Assembly (NCBI GenBank): GCA_017631255.1
Contig: JAGBTP010000035.1
Span: forward strand, 1 to 47,611
DNA length: 47,611 bases
Direction of reading: 5' to 3'
Source of the DNA: Alistipes sp.
GTDB taxonomy: Bacteria; Bacteroidota; Bacteroidia; Bacteroidales; Rikenellaceae
Part shown: positions 1 through 7,574 of the stretch, piece after piece
Layout: the number at the start of each line of letters is the position of its first letter
Numbering within the stretch: position 1 is the stretch's first letter
Position numbers and translations under genes: made by a program
The notes under the pieces: generated by a model
Databases searched by the model: none
Told to the model about the DNA's origin: nothing
The model's input: only the letters and a program-made list of their open reading frames with translations

Positions 1-256
1 GCCGCCAATCATATTTACATTCCCTCCAAACCTCCCTTTGAGAAAGGGAGGCTTTTCTTTTGTTGGGGTTGTGATAATCATATAATCGTTCGGCTTTTTT
101 GTTGCTCGTGCTGCTCAGCAGAGCATAGCTTTCCTCAGCGCCTTACCTCTTCATCCCGCCTTACAGCCTAACCCTCGGATTTAGGCTTAAAGAGTCGGCT
201 GAGCCGCCATTCATATTTACATTCCCTCCAAACCTCCCTTTGAGAAAGGGAGGCTT
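1..256. repeat. 54-bp direct repeat, two copies, each with a perfect hairpin
   Basis: Positions 1-54 and 203-256 match at 53 of 54 bases. Each copy ends in a perfect 9-bp inverted repeat with a 3-nt loop (cctcccttt-gag-aaagggagg, arms 31-39 and 43-51 in copy one). Copy one is followed by a T-rich run on the plus strand and could end transcription arriving from the left. A looser relative (ccctcttt...agggag) lies at about 365-400. Copy one starts at the window edge, so the true unit may be longer. The pattern resembles a small dispersed intergenic repeat. Confidence 0.75.
165..187. other. Small inverted repeat between the two 54-bp repeats
   Basis: Arms agcctaa (165-171) and ttaggct (181-187) flank a 9-nt loop. 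The rest of the 1-502 spacer is AT-rich and I see no gene in it other than the repeats and the promoter listed separately. Confidence 0.4.
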
Positions 257-450
257 GCGCATCCAGCTTATGCAATTCCTCCTCCTTTGAGAAGTTGACA
301 TTTGCTCCATTAGTCATTCCACCTCAATCTCTTTCCGTGAGAACGAGAAATATTCAATCCCCTAAATCCCTCTTTGATTAGGGAGACTTGGAGGGGCAGC
401 AAGTTTTTCTATAATATATAAAGTATCTAGCGGTCTGTATAGCTGCTACA

Positions 451-483
451 TTTAGGATAATTAGAGAAATTTGTGTATATTTG
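451..483 (+). promoter_or_regulatory. Putative Bacteroidota-type promoter for the lipoprotein gene at 503
   Basis: TATATTTG at 476-483 matches the Bacteroidota -7 consensus TAnnTTTG. A weak -33 element (ttta, 451-454) lies 21 nt upstream. The implied start of transcription near 490 leaves a short leader before the ATG at 503. The same promoter probably also serves the MFS gene 12 nt downstream of the lipoprotein stop. Confidence 0.55.
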
Positions 484-502
484 TATATAATTTCGAGAAG
501 CT

Positions 503-1333
503 ATGAAAAGAATTATCCTCTATTTAGTGCTTATTTTATCGCTATCGTCGTGCAGTGTCACCAATTATATGCAGGTGGCAACACTGCGGTCAAACAATGT
601 TAGCCTTAAAGATGGTTGTTATTTATATATTGATGACGCTGTCAGGGTTGAGTATGTCTTCAATACGGAGGATGGCGTTTTTACCTTTGAGGTTATGAAC
701 TTGACTGATGGTGATATCTATATCGATATGGAGAAGTCGGTCTTTGTATATAATCAGCAGGCATATGACTATGCTGGTAGAGACCTCTACACAACAACAT
801 ATGCCGGCGCAGCTGTAACTACTACCTCGGGTTATATGTCAAATGGTGGCGGTTCACTCAGTGGTGTTGGCACAACTAAAATATATGGAGAGGCATCTAC
901 GGTGTCGCAAAAGTTAGCTAAAAAGATTCTCATCCCAAAGGGTTGTTATAGGACATTTTATGGCTTTGACATAAATGAGGAGATATATCGTCAGATGTTT
1001 TTTGCGCGAAATCCTGGGCCTAAGGAGGAGGTCTATATTCTAAGAGAGAATATGCATTGCCCTATTGACTTCTCTAACATTATCTACATCATTTGCGACA
1101 CGAAGGAGTTTGTTGTTAAAAATGACTTCGAGGTAGCTGGAATAGAAAATATCTGCGTTACAGAGAATATGTATCTATGCATTAATCCGTCGGAGTACTA
1201 TATTAAATATACGGATAACGATATAAAGGTCTATACATCTCCGTCATACTCTGTTATTTACGATGATCGTACAGCAGAATCGAGCAATGTAAATGTGTCG
1301 AAGACTAAGAGTAGGCGTATAACCATGAACTAA
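503..1333 (+). CDS. Lipoprotein of unknown function
   Basis: A 276-residue protein with a lipoprotein signal: a positively charged start (MKR), a hydrophobic stretch, and a lipobox LSSC with Cys at residue 17, so it should be lipid-anchored in the envelope. After the signal come beta-rich segments, a Gly/Ser/Thr-rich loop around residues 100-130, and a charged C-terminus (SKTKSRR). I do not recognise a named domain. Similar small lipoproteins with an 'IYID..KS.F' segment occur in Bacteroidales but have no assigned role. Base use is clearly more AT-rich than in the MFS gene that follows, and the gene sits beside repeats, so recent acquisition is possible. The Bacteroidota promoter just upstream supports the ATG chosen. 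Confidence 0.8.
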   Translation: MKRIILYLVLILSLSSCSVTNYMQVATLRSNNVSLKDGCYLYIDDAVRVEYVFNTEDGVFTFEVMNLTDGDIYIDMEKSVFVYNQQAYDYAGRDLYTTTYAGAAVTTTSGYMSNGGGSLSGVGTTKIYGEASTVSQKLAKKILIPKGCYRTFYGFDINEEIYRQMFFARNPGPKEEVYILRENMHCPIDFSNIIYIICDTKEFVVKNDFEVAGIENICVTENMYLCINPSEYYIKYTDNDIKVYTSPSYSVIYDDRTAESSNVNVSKTKSRRITMN

Positions 1334-1345
1334 ACTTTCACAACA

Positions 1346-2557
1346 ATGGCAAGCGGGGCGGAGGAGAGGCTTTTTACGCGAGATTATCTGTTCGTATGTT
1401 TGGCGGCATTTCTGATGTCGTTCTCGTTCTTCATCCTTGTGCCGACGCTGCCGCTATACCTCAAGGATACTTTCGGTATTAGTCAGGCGCTCATTGGCGT
1501 GGTGCTGTCGTGCTATGTCGTGGCGGTGCTCTCGGTACGCCCGCTGGCGGGTTTTGTCGCCGACGCGCTGCCACGAAAGAGCGTATATATTGTGGCATAT
1601 GCCATCTTCGTGGCGTCGTTCCTCGGCTACTTCTTCATCACGCAGACGCTTGCCCTATTCATCCTCCTGCGCGTATTTCACGGCTTTAGCTTCGGTATGC
1701 TCACCACGGCGGGCAATACCCTTGTGATTGATGTTATGCCGGCCTCGCGTCGTGGTGAAGGTCTTGGATATTATGGTGTTACGGGAAACCTGGCAATGGC
1801 GACGGGACCTATGGCGGGACTCTTTGTCGTGGCGTCGGGTAACTATACGCTGCTGTTCCTGACCTCGCTCATTACGGGATTGGTGGGGCTTATTCTTGCT
1901 GTGTCGGTGCGCGCACCTCGTAAGATTGCGGCGGAGCGAGGCGAGTTTAAGCTCTCAGCAGACCGCTTCTTCCTCAAGGAGGGCACGCGTGCCTGCGTCG
2001 CCTTTTTCCTACTTGCGATTCCGTACGGTATGACGACGAGCTATATGGCGCTGTATGCCAACGAGGTGGGTATCACACGCAGCGCTGGCCTCTTCTTCAC
2101 GGTTATGGCCGCAGGTCTTATCACCTCACGCCTCCATTCGGGCAAGCGCGTGGATAGGGGTTTTGTTACGGAGACCATACGCCTCGGCATATGCATCGCC
2201 TTCTTTGGCGCTATGGGCGAGGCGCTGCTCGCTACGGTTGCTGCGTGGAGTGTAACGGCGGGATATGTGCTATATTTCCTCACCGCCTTCCTCTTTGGCT
2301 TCGGCTACGGCACGATGTTCCCTGCGTACAACACCCTATTTATCAACCTCGCACCTAACTCGCGCAGGGCAACGGCAAATGCCACCTACCTTACGGGTTG
2401 GGATGTGGGCATTGGCGGCGGTATGCTCTTTGGTGGTATGCTTGCCGAAGGGGGATATGCGCGCTGCTACATCCTTGGTGCGCTGCTTGTGGTCCTCGGA
2501 CTCATAGTCTTCACGCGTGTGGTTACGCCGCACTTCCAGCAGCACCGCCTGCGCTAA
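1346..2557 (+). CDS. MFS transporter (DHA-type efflux family)
   Basis: A 403-residue polytopic inner-membrane protein with about 12 hydrophobic segments, the usual length for a 12-TM major facilitator. The loop between TM2 and TM3 carries a motif A-like sequence (GFVADALPRK, residues 69-78), preceded by RPLAG, typical of drug/sugar efflux MFS members. A second conserved stretch (VMPASRRGEGLGYYG, mid-protein) is the motif found in MFS permeases of the YfcJ/arabinose-efflux type. Substrate cannot be told from sequence. It starts 12 nt after the upstream lipoprotein stop and is likely co-transcribed with it. It converges on the minus-strand glycan cluster with a gap of only about 21 nt. Confidence 0.88.
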   Translation: MASGAEERLFTRDYLFVCLAAFLMSFSFFILVPTLPLYLKDTFGISQALIGVVLSCYVVAVLSVRPLAGFVADALPRKSVYIVAYAIFVASFLGYFFITQTLALFILLRVFHGFSFGMLTTAGNTLVIDVMPASRRGEGLGYYGVTGNLAMATGPMAGLFVVASGNYTLLFLTSLITGLVGLILAVSVRAPRKIAAERGEFKLSADRFFLKEGTRACVAFFLLAIPYGMTTSYMALYANEVGITRSAGLFFTVMAAGLITSRLHSGKRVDRGFVTETIRLGICIAFFGAMGEALLATVAAWSVTAGYVLYFLTAFLFGFGYGTMFPAYNTLFINLAPNSRRATANATYLTGWDVGIGGGMLFGGMLAEGGYARCYILGALLVVLGLIVFTRVVTPHFQQHRLR

Positions 2558-2578
2558 AAAGGTTAATCCTATTAAAAG

Positions 2579-3505
2579 CTAAATCCTATTACCTAAGTAG
2601 TCGAATATCGTGACCTCGTCGCCACGGTATGCCTTGCTGTCGCCGTTTACCTTATCGAAATCTATACTGTCGTACTCGGCAGGGATGATGTACTTGCCAT
2701 AGCGGTCGATGATGCCCACACGACCCTCGATGGTGGTGACTATCGAGCGATTCTCGTAGAAGTCGGTGGCACTGAGGTACTTATACGGTAGCACGCATAC
2801 ATTGTTCTCGTTCACGAAGCCAACACCCTCCTTTGTTATCACGCGACGGCGGCGCTCGCACAGCGGAAAGAGCTTGCCTGGGTAGTCGGCGCTGCTGCTG
2901 GGCGTTTGCTCCGTGGTGGTGTGACCACGCTCGTCGATGCCGCACTCCTTAATCTCGTTGGCTATGGCGCGCAGTGCCTTGGCATCGCGTGTGCGGCCCT
3001 GCTGTGCATAGAGGCAGCGTATCGGGTGCCAGCGGTTATCGCTGTCGACGATGATGTTGGTGGTGGTGATGTTGCCAAGCGATATGTCGTGCGTGCGCAG
3101 CAGCTTGCGGAACTCACGCAGGCCCCGCTCGAGGTTACGACGCGTGTGGGTGTAGAGTGCCTCGGCAAGGAGTACGCCCTCGGTAATCTCTTCGACGAAG
3201 ATGCTGGCATAGGCGTCGTAGTGGGCATTGGTGAGGTGCTCATCGGCGTAGTGTGCGATGCTGCTTATGGCGTTACCACTTGAGGATAAGGCGCTTATCG
3301 AGTCGACGGCGATGCGTGTTGAGCCTTGCGATATGGGTGCGTAGACCATACAGGGCTTGCCAGCGATGATGGCCTTGCACTCGGCGAAGTACTTGCTGCA
3401 CGCGAGGCTCTCCTCGTCGAATGATATGTCGGTGAGGGTGCGGAGCCATAGGTCGGGGCGGCGCACGCAGTCACGAAATTGGAGGTATGAGCTATAATAG
3501 TCCAT
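2579..3505 (-). CDS. Degenerate kinase-like domain fused to WG repeats
   Basis: A 308-residue protein with two visible parts. Residues about 100-165 look like a decayed protein-kinase core: a hinge-like EEITEGVLLAEAL (105-117), then a catalytic-loop-like stretch THDISLGNITTTNIIV (138-153). In that stretch the usual HxDxKxxN has lost its catalytic Asp and Lys but keeps the Asn, and no DFG follows. Residues about 212-308 hold WG-type beta repeats (GVGFVNENN, GRVGIIDRYGKYIIPAEYD). The N-lobe lacks a recognisable glycine loop. It follows the VWA gene by 41 nt on the same strand, so the two probably form a pair at the end of the glycan operon. The pseudokinase reading is inference; the WG repeats are firmer. 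It has no signal peptide and is likely cytoplasmic. Confidence 0.65.
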   Translation of the reverse strand: MDYYSSYLQFRDCVRRPDLWLRTLTDISFDEESLACSKYFAECKAIIAGKPCMVYAPISQGSTRIAVDSISALSSSGNAISSIAHYADEHLTNAHYDAYASIFVEEITEGVLLAEALYTHTRRNLERGLREFRKLLRTHDISLGNITTTNIIVDSDNRWHPIRCLYAQQGRTRDAKALRAIANEIKECGIDERGHTTTEQTPSSSADYPGKLFPLCERRRRVITKEGVGFVNENNVCVLPYKYLSATDFYENRSIVTTIEGRVGIIDRYGKYIIPAEYDSIDFDKVNGDSKAYRGDEVTIFDYLGNRI

Positions 3506-3546
3506 CGTTCGTGGGGTATGGTGTTGGGTTTAAGGGTGTTACGGGG

Positions 3547-4407
3547 TTAGAGTGAGACGATCTTTGAGCCGATATTTATAATCGAGAGCATCGAGCAGGG
3601 CGAGATGTCGAGCGCCACGGCGCGATATGGGCCTAAGTATTGGGCGTTGCGCGTGCGGAAGACATAGGGCTCCAGGGTCTCTGGTACGATGCTCGACATC
3701 TGAAACATCAACATCCTATCCTGATCTGCCGAGGCGAAGTCATCCTCACGAGGGTAGATGCCGCACTTCTCCTCCTCATCGCCATAGGTTGAGAGGTGTA
3801 TGGTGATTATCAGTGCATTGCCGTCGTTGGTGCCTATCTTCTGTATCTCGCGTGACAGCTCCATAAGGTCGGCAGGTATGGCGTCGCTGCACGCGCCGTC
3901 GGTGATGTGGAAGATGATGGGCGGGAAGTTCTCCGTATTGTCACGATGCTTGCACCAGGTGCCGATAAGCATCTTGGCACGCATCAGCGCATCGTACATC
4001 GGCGATGCCCCTGCTGCCGATGTCTCGATCCACGGATGTATGGTGATGGGTACCTCGACGATGTTGCCCTCGCGTGTGAGCTGGTTAATCATCACCGTTT
4101 CGGGTTGTGGGCGGCACTCGGCAAAGCGCACAACGCTCACGAAGCCGTCGCCCAGCTCCTCGTGTAGCGAGAAGGAGTCCAAGCCCGAGTAGCCGATGAC
4201 GGCGATGTCGAAGTAGTCACGCATATATGTGGGGCGTGCGCTGCGAGCCACGAGCTCCTCGATTATATGGTTGGTGATGAGCTTGGCGACGCGATGCTTG
4301 GGCAGGAGCGTGTGGTTGAACTTGGTGATGCTCTTCATCGACAGCGAGCAGTCGACGACGATGACCACCGCACCACGGTTGTCCTGTGATATGTTTTGCG
4401 AGTACAT
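3547..4407 (-). CDS. VWA domain protein, TerY-like
   Basis: A 286-residue soluble protein that is almost entirely one von Willebrand factor A fold. The first strand ends in VVIVVDCSLSM, giving a MIDAS DxSxS motif (D19, S21, S23). The third-loop position has ASPMYDAL (Ser135 where Thr is common), and HITDGACSD supplies the second MIDAS Asp (D170). This arrangement matches the TerY family of cytoplasmic VWA proteins, which elsewhere are found with a PP2C phosphatase and a protein kinase. Here the partner is the WG/kinase-like protein just downstream, and no phosphatase is present. It follows the GT4 gene by 33 nt. Metal binding is likely; the partner or substrate is unknown. Confidence 0.8.
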   Translation of the reverse strand: MYSQNISQDNRGAVVIVVDCSLSMKSITKFNHTLLPKHRVAKLITNHIIEELVARSARPTYMRDYFDIAVIGYSGLDSFSLHEELGDGFVSVVRFAECRPQPETVMINQLTREGNIVEVPITIHPWIETSAAGASPMYDALMRAKMLIGTWCKHRDNTENFPPIIFHITDGACSDAIPADLMELSREIQKIGTNDGNALIITIHLSTYGDEEEKCGIYPREDDFASADQDRMLMFQMSSIVPETLEPYVFRTRNAQYLGPYRAVALDISPCSMLSIINIGSKIVSL

Positions 4408-4440
4408 CCCCCGTTGAGTTTTAGTTGTTCTATTTTGTTG

Positions 4441-5565
4441 TTATAAGTTGCGGTACATTTCGAGCGTTGCGCGCCACACATCACGCTGGTCGTAGCGCGA
4501 GGCCACCAATGCCCTTGCGCGCTGTGCCATCTGTCGTGTCAGCGTTCTATGTTCTACTACGCGCACCATAGCACGATATAGTGCCTCGGCATCGCGTGGG
4601 GGGACGATGATGCCGTTCTGGCCCTCTATTATTATCTCGTTGCACCCACTTATGTCGCTCACTATCGCTGGCGTCTCCATAGCGCCTGCCTGAATGACGA
4701 CATTCGGAAAGCCCTCACGATAGCTCGGTAGCACGAGGATGTCGGCCGCAGCGATGTAGGGTCGCACATCGCGTTGGTAGCCGCACAGCCTGATGCGGCT
4801 ATTGCGCTCTATGGTCTGTCGTGTGCGGGGCGATATGGGGTCGAGCTCTTCCTCGAACCTGCCAACGAGGTGTAGTGCCACATCGCTGCGATGCGCCGAT
4901 AGCCTGTCGAAGGCCTCCACAAGCTCGTCGATGCCCTTGTCGCGCACGATTCGTCCTACAAAGATAAAAATAAATTCTTCGGTTTTAAGCCTATCGGCCT
5001 CCAATAATATCTCCTCGCTGCAACGAAAGTGGTCGAGGTCGACGCCATTGATGTTGCCGTTGTGAATCTTGTGCAGACTCTTGCGCGTTATGCCCTCACG
5101 GAGGAGCGTCGCTCGCACGCCCTCGCCCTCGGGTATAACCTTGGTGGCGCAGGCGCAGGTGAGGCGCTCCATACTCTTGAGTAGCAGCCGCTTGAGTCCC
5201 GTCGTTGTCTCGAAGCGCAGCCCTGTGACGGTGTAAATCCTGTGCGGTACGCGCGCCGCAAATGCCGCCACCATAGCGAGGAGGCTCGCCTTGGGGGTGT
5301 TGGCGTGTACGATGTCGGGCCTACCACGACGAAAGAGGCGGTAGAGCGCAACGAGTGATTTCAGGTCCTGCCAGGGCTTGATGTCGCGTGCCATAGTTAC
5401 CGCAATGGTGTTGACACCCTGCTCCGTTGCCACCTCTGCGAGCGTACCCGTATCGTGGGCTATGGCGCTGACATCGAAGTAGTTATTCAGGTAGCGCAGC
5501 TGTCCTCGCAGCAGCTCGTTGAAGGAGCAGGAGATGGTCGTCAGGCGGTATAATTTTCTTTTCAT
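4441..5565 (-). CDS. Glycosyltransferase family 4
   Basis: A 374-residue GT-B enzyme expected to add one sugar to a lipid-linked glycan on the cytoplasmic face of the inner membrane. The C-terminal donor-binding half is clear: FVGRIVRDKGIDELVEAF (202-219) and SYREGFPNVVIQAGAME (281-297). In the latter, the EX7E motif keeps the first Glu (E284) and has Gln292 at the second position. That variant recurs in a capsule-associated GT4 subgroup, so it need not mean loss of function. DISGCNEII follows. The gene lies between the EpsG-like polymerase (25 nt upstream) and the VWA gene, on the same strand. Donor and acceptor sugars are unknown. Confidence 0.9.
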   Translation of the reverse strand: MKRKLYRLTTISCSFNELLRGQLRYLNNYFDVSAIAHDTGTLAEVATEQGVNTIAVTMARDIKPWQDLKSLVALYRLFRRGRPDIVHANTPKASLLAMVAAFAARVPHRIYTVTGLRFETTTGLKRLLLKSMERLTCACATKVIPEGEGVRATLLREGITRKSLHKIHNGNINGVDLDHFRCSEEILLEADRLKTEEFIFIFVGRIVRDKGIDELVEAFDRLSAHRSDVALHLVGRFEEELDPISPRTRQTIERNSRIRLCGYQRDVRPYIAAADILVLPSYREGFPNVVIQAGAMETPAIVSDISGCNEIIIEGQNGIIVPPRDAEALYRAMVRVVEHRTLTRQMAQRARALVASRYDQRDVWRATLEMYRNL

Positions 5566-5590
5566 CGTTATGTGGTTTTATGGTTCAGTA

Positions 5591-6757
5591 CTATATGAGC
5601 AGTGGCAACGGCAGCAGGTAGATGCCCCACCCCGTCACGCAGTAGCAGTTGTAGAGCGTCCAGGCGATGTGGAGCGCAAAGACGAGGGGCATAGCGAGGA
5701 TGAAGCGGCGGAGTGGCGCGCTGCGGTTGAGTTGGTAGAGGTTTAGGAGGTAGAGGTATAGCAACACCATAGCGATGTAGATATAGCGCTGCCCCACGAC
5801 AGAGAAGGGTGTCAAGGCGAAGCTAAAGGCGACGAAGAGCAGCAGCATACGGTAGATTTTTTCTGTGTAGGGCGTGGTGCGGAGCGTGGTTGCGTGGCGT
5901 CGGAGGTAGATGAGTAGCGCCACGATGTAGAGGGCGCTAAGCTGGTTGTTCACCCTCAGGAGGCGTGTCGTGAGCGAGCGGTTGAAGTGCGCCTCGGTGT
6001 CACTCGAGCCATAGTTGGTGACGCGTTCGGTGATGGCGGCGTTGTCGATGCCGCTTGTAAATAGCTCAATAGCACCGATATAGGAGGAGGTGTCGAGCAG
6101 CAGCGAGGCAAGGCACGCCGTAATGGCGAGGTAGTGGAGTAGCGTGCGTGGTAGGCGCACGAGCCACGCAACGAGGGCCACAACGACGGCGATGATGTAG
6201 CTAAAGTGTATGAGGGGTGTGACGAGGAGGCCGACAAGCCATATACGCCGATTGTCGAGCGTGAGGCGCAGGAGCGAGTAGATGTAGAGCGGAAAGGCGG
6301 TGAAGTTGCGGATGCCTCCCATAAGGGCGATGTTCGACTCGATGATCATCATCAGCACAAGCACCACAATGGCAGCATCGTAGTGCATAGCCCTGTCTTG
6401 CATAAATCGCTTTAGGACAAGCATATAGACATACCCCGCCACCAGCCCTACGACCATCATCATAATATGCGGGTTGGGCGTCACGCGTCGCACAGTGCTA
6501 AAGAGCAGCTCCTCGTAGGCATCGCGTCGAGTGCCCTCACGATACTCCTCGACGATGGTGTCGAGGCTCTTAGGCGTATAGCGGGTGAAGGTCTCGTACT
6601 TGCGGCGGCTGTCGGCACGCACATCCTCGAAGCTGTGGCAGTAGCCAAAGAGACCGAAAAAGAGCACGACGCAGAGCTGAGCACTACGCCTCCGCAGGTC
6701 GAAGCAGGAGTAGAGAAAGGTCAGGAGTGGCGACACGACAAAGAGTATAAGGCGCAT
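5591..6757 (-). CDS. EpsG-like polysaccharide polymerase (multi-pass membrane protein)
   Basis: A 388-residue protein with around ten hydrophobic segments and a large loop after the second one, fitting the EpsG family of exopolysaccharide/O-unit polymerases. Features seen are FGYCHSFEDVRADSRRKYE in the first loop, the TPNPHIMMMVVGLVAGYVY stretch, and GGIRNFTAFPLYIYSLLR, resembling the conserved R-hydrophobic segment of Wzy/EpsG proteins. It should link repeat units at the periplasmic side of the inner membrane. It sits between licD and the GT4 gene in the same operon (19 nt after licD). Wzy-type proteins diverge strongly, so the assignment rests on topology, loop position and context. Confidence 0.75.
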   Translation of the reverse strand: MRLILFVVSPLLTFLYSCFDLRRRSAQLCVVLFFGLFGYCHSFEDVRADSRRKYETFTRYTPKSLDTIVEEYREGTRRDAYEELLFSTVRRVTPNPHIMMMVVGLVAGYVYMLVLKRFMQDRAMHYDAAIVVLVLMMIIESNIALMGGIRNFTAFPLYIYSLLRLTLDNRRIWLVGLLVTPLIHFSYIIAVVVALVAWLVRLPRTLLHYLAITACLASLLLDTSSYIGAIELFTSGIDNAAITERVTNYGSSDTEAHFNRSLTTRLLRVNNQLSALYIVALLIYLRRHATTLRTTPYTEKIYRMLLLFVAFSFALTPFSVVGQRYIYIAMVLLYLYLLNLYQLNRSAPLRRFILAMPLVFALHIAWTLYNCYCVTGWGIYLLPLPLLI

Positions 6758-6776
6758 AGCGTGAGGGTGTTAGGGG

Positions 6777-7574
6777 TTAATCGAGGAAGCGGCAGCCGTT
6801 GCTGTGCGTGCGCAGTTGCCTAAGGTCGGGTAGCGCCTCGTAGTTGCCGTACATACGCCTAAGGTAGGCATCCACATCGTGCGGTGCGGGGAGGGTGAGA
6901 CCCTCAAATTCTATGGTCCTAAGCGGCATAATATCCTCAATATTACGGCTTTGCCAGCGTGGCGCAGCACCATAGGTGTGGTTCAGGCTCTTGAATGGCA
7001 GGAGGTACATCGCAGGGCGCAGCAGGGCGATAGAGCCATAGATGAGGCTCTTGCCGAGGGTGACGATATGGCGCGCAAGGCCTCCCGTGCGACCCCGTTG
7101 TAGGCGTGTGAGGAGATGGAGCAGAACGCCATAGCACACATAGGCGGGGCGGGGCGACTCCTCTAAGGCGAAGATGTCGATAAAGAGGCCTTGATGCCTG
7201 TAATTCAGGTTGTTCCCGCACTCATCAAGGATGGTGTGCCTATCGCGTACCTTGGCGAAGGGCTGGAGGTAGTACCTCTCGTTATGGCGCGTTTGGAGTA
7301 CAAAGTCATCGCTCGGTTCGAAGTGTTCGAGGAGGCGAATATAGTCCTCGCGTAGCATCTCGATGTCGAGGTCGTCGTCCCACGGGATGAAGCCTCCGTG
7401 ACGCACAGCACCGAGGAGCGTCCCCGAACTGAGCCAATAGCGTATGTTGTGCCTGCGGCAGATGTCGTCGACATATAGGAGTATGTCGAGCATACGGCGC
7501 TGCTGGCGTCGTAGGGCTGAGCCTTCGGGGTTAAACCTCGCCCGAAGCGCATCGTTGAGCTCTCTCTCTATCAT
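6777..7574 (-). CDS. LicD family phosphotransferase
   Basis: A 265-residue LicD-fold nucleotidyl/phosphotransferase. The diagnostic block is GTLLGAVRHGGFIPWDDDLD (residues 51-70), preceded by the helix-turn segment CRRHNIRYWLSSG; the Asp cluster is the metal/catalytic site of the family. LicD proteins move phosphocholine or a related phospho- or phosphono-amine from a CDP/CMP carrier onto a glycan. The matching activating enzyme is probably the nucleotidyltransferase fusion at 10028-11845 in this operon. Its start overlaps the end of the flippase gene by 44 nt, so translational coupling is likely. A role in capsule or LPS decoration is inferred from neighbours. Confidence 0.88.
   Translation of the reverse strand: MIERELNDALRARFNPEGSALRRQQRRMLDILLYVDDICRRHNIRYWLSSGTLLGAVRHGGFIPWDDDLDIEMLREDYIRLLEHFEPSDDFVLQTRHNERYYLQPFAKVRDRHTILDECGNNLNYRHQGLFIDIFALEESPRPAYVCYGVLLHLLTRLQRGRTGGLARHIVTLGKSLIYGSIALLRPAMYLLPFKSLNHTYGAAPRWQSRNIEDIMPLRTIEFEGLTLPAPHDVDAYLRRMYGNYEALPDLRQLRTHSNGCRFLD

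Noticed and set aside
2579-4407. VWA/kinase-like pair as a known anti-phage or tellurite-resistance system
   Set aside because: No nuclease, phosphatase or TerD-type gene is present and the kinase motifs are degenerate; only the pairing itself is reported.
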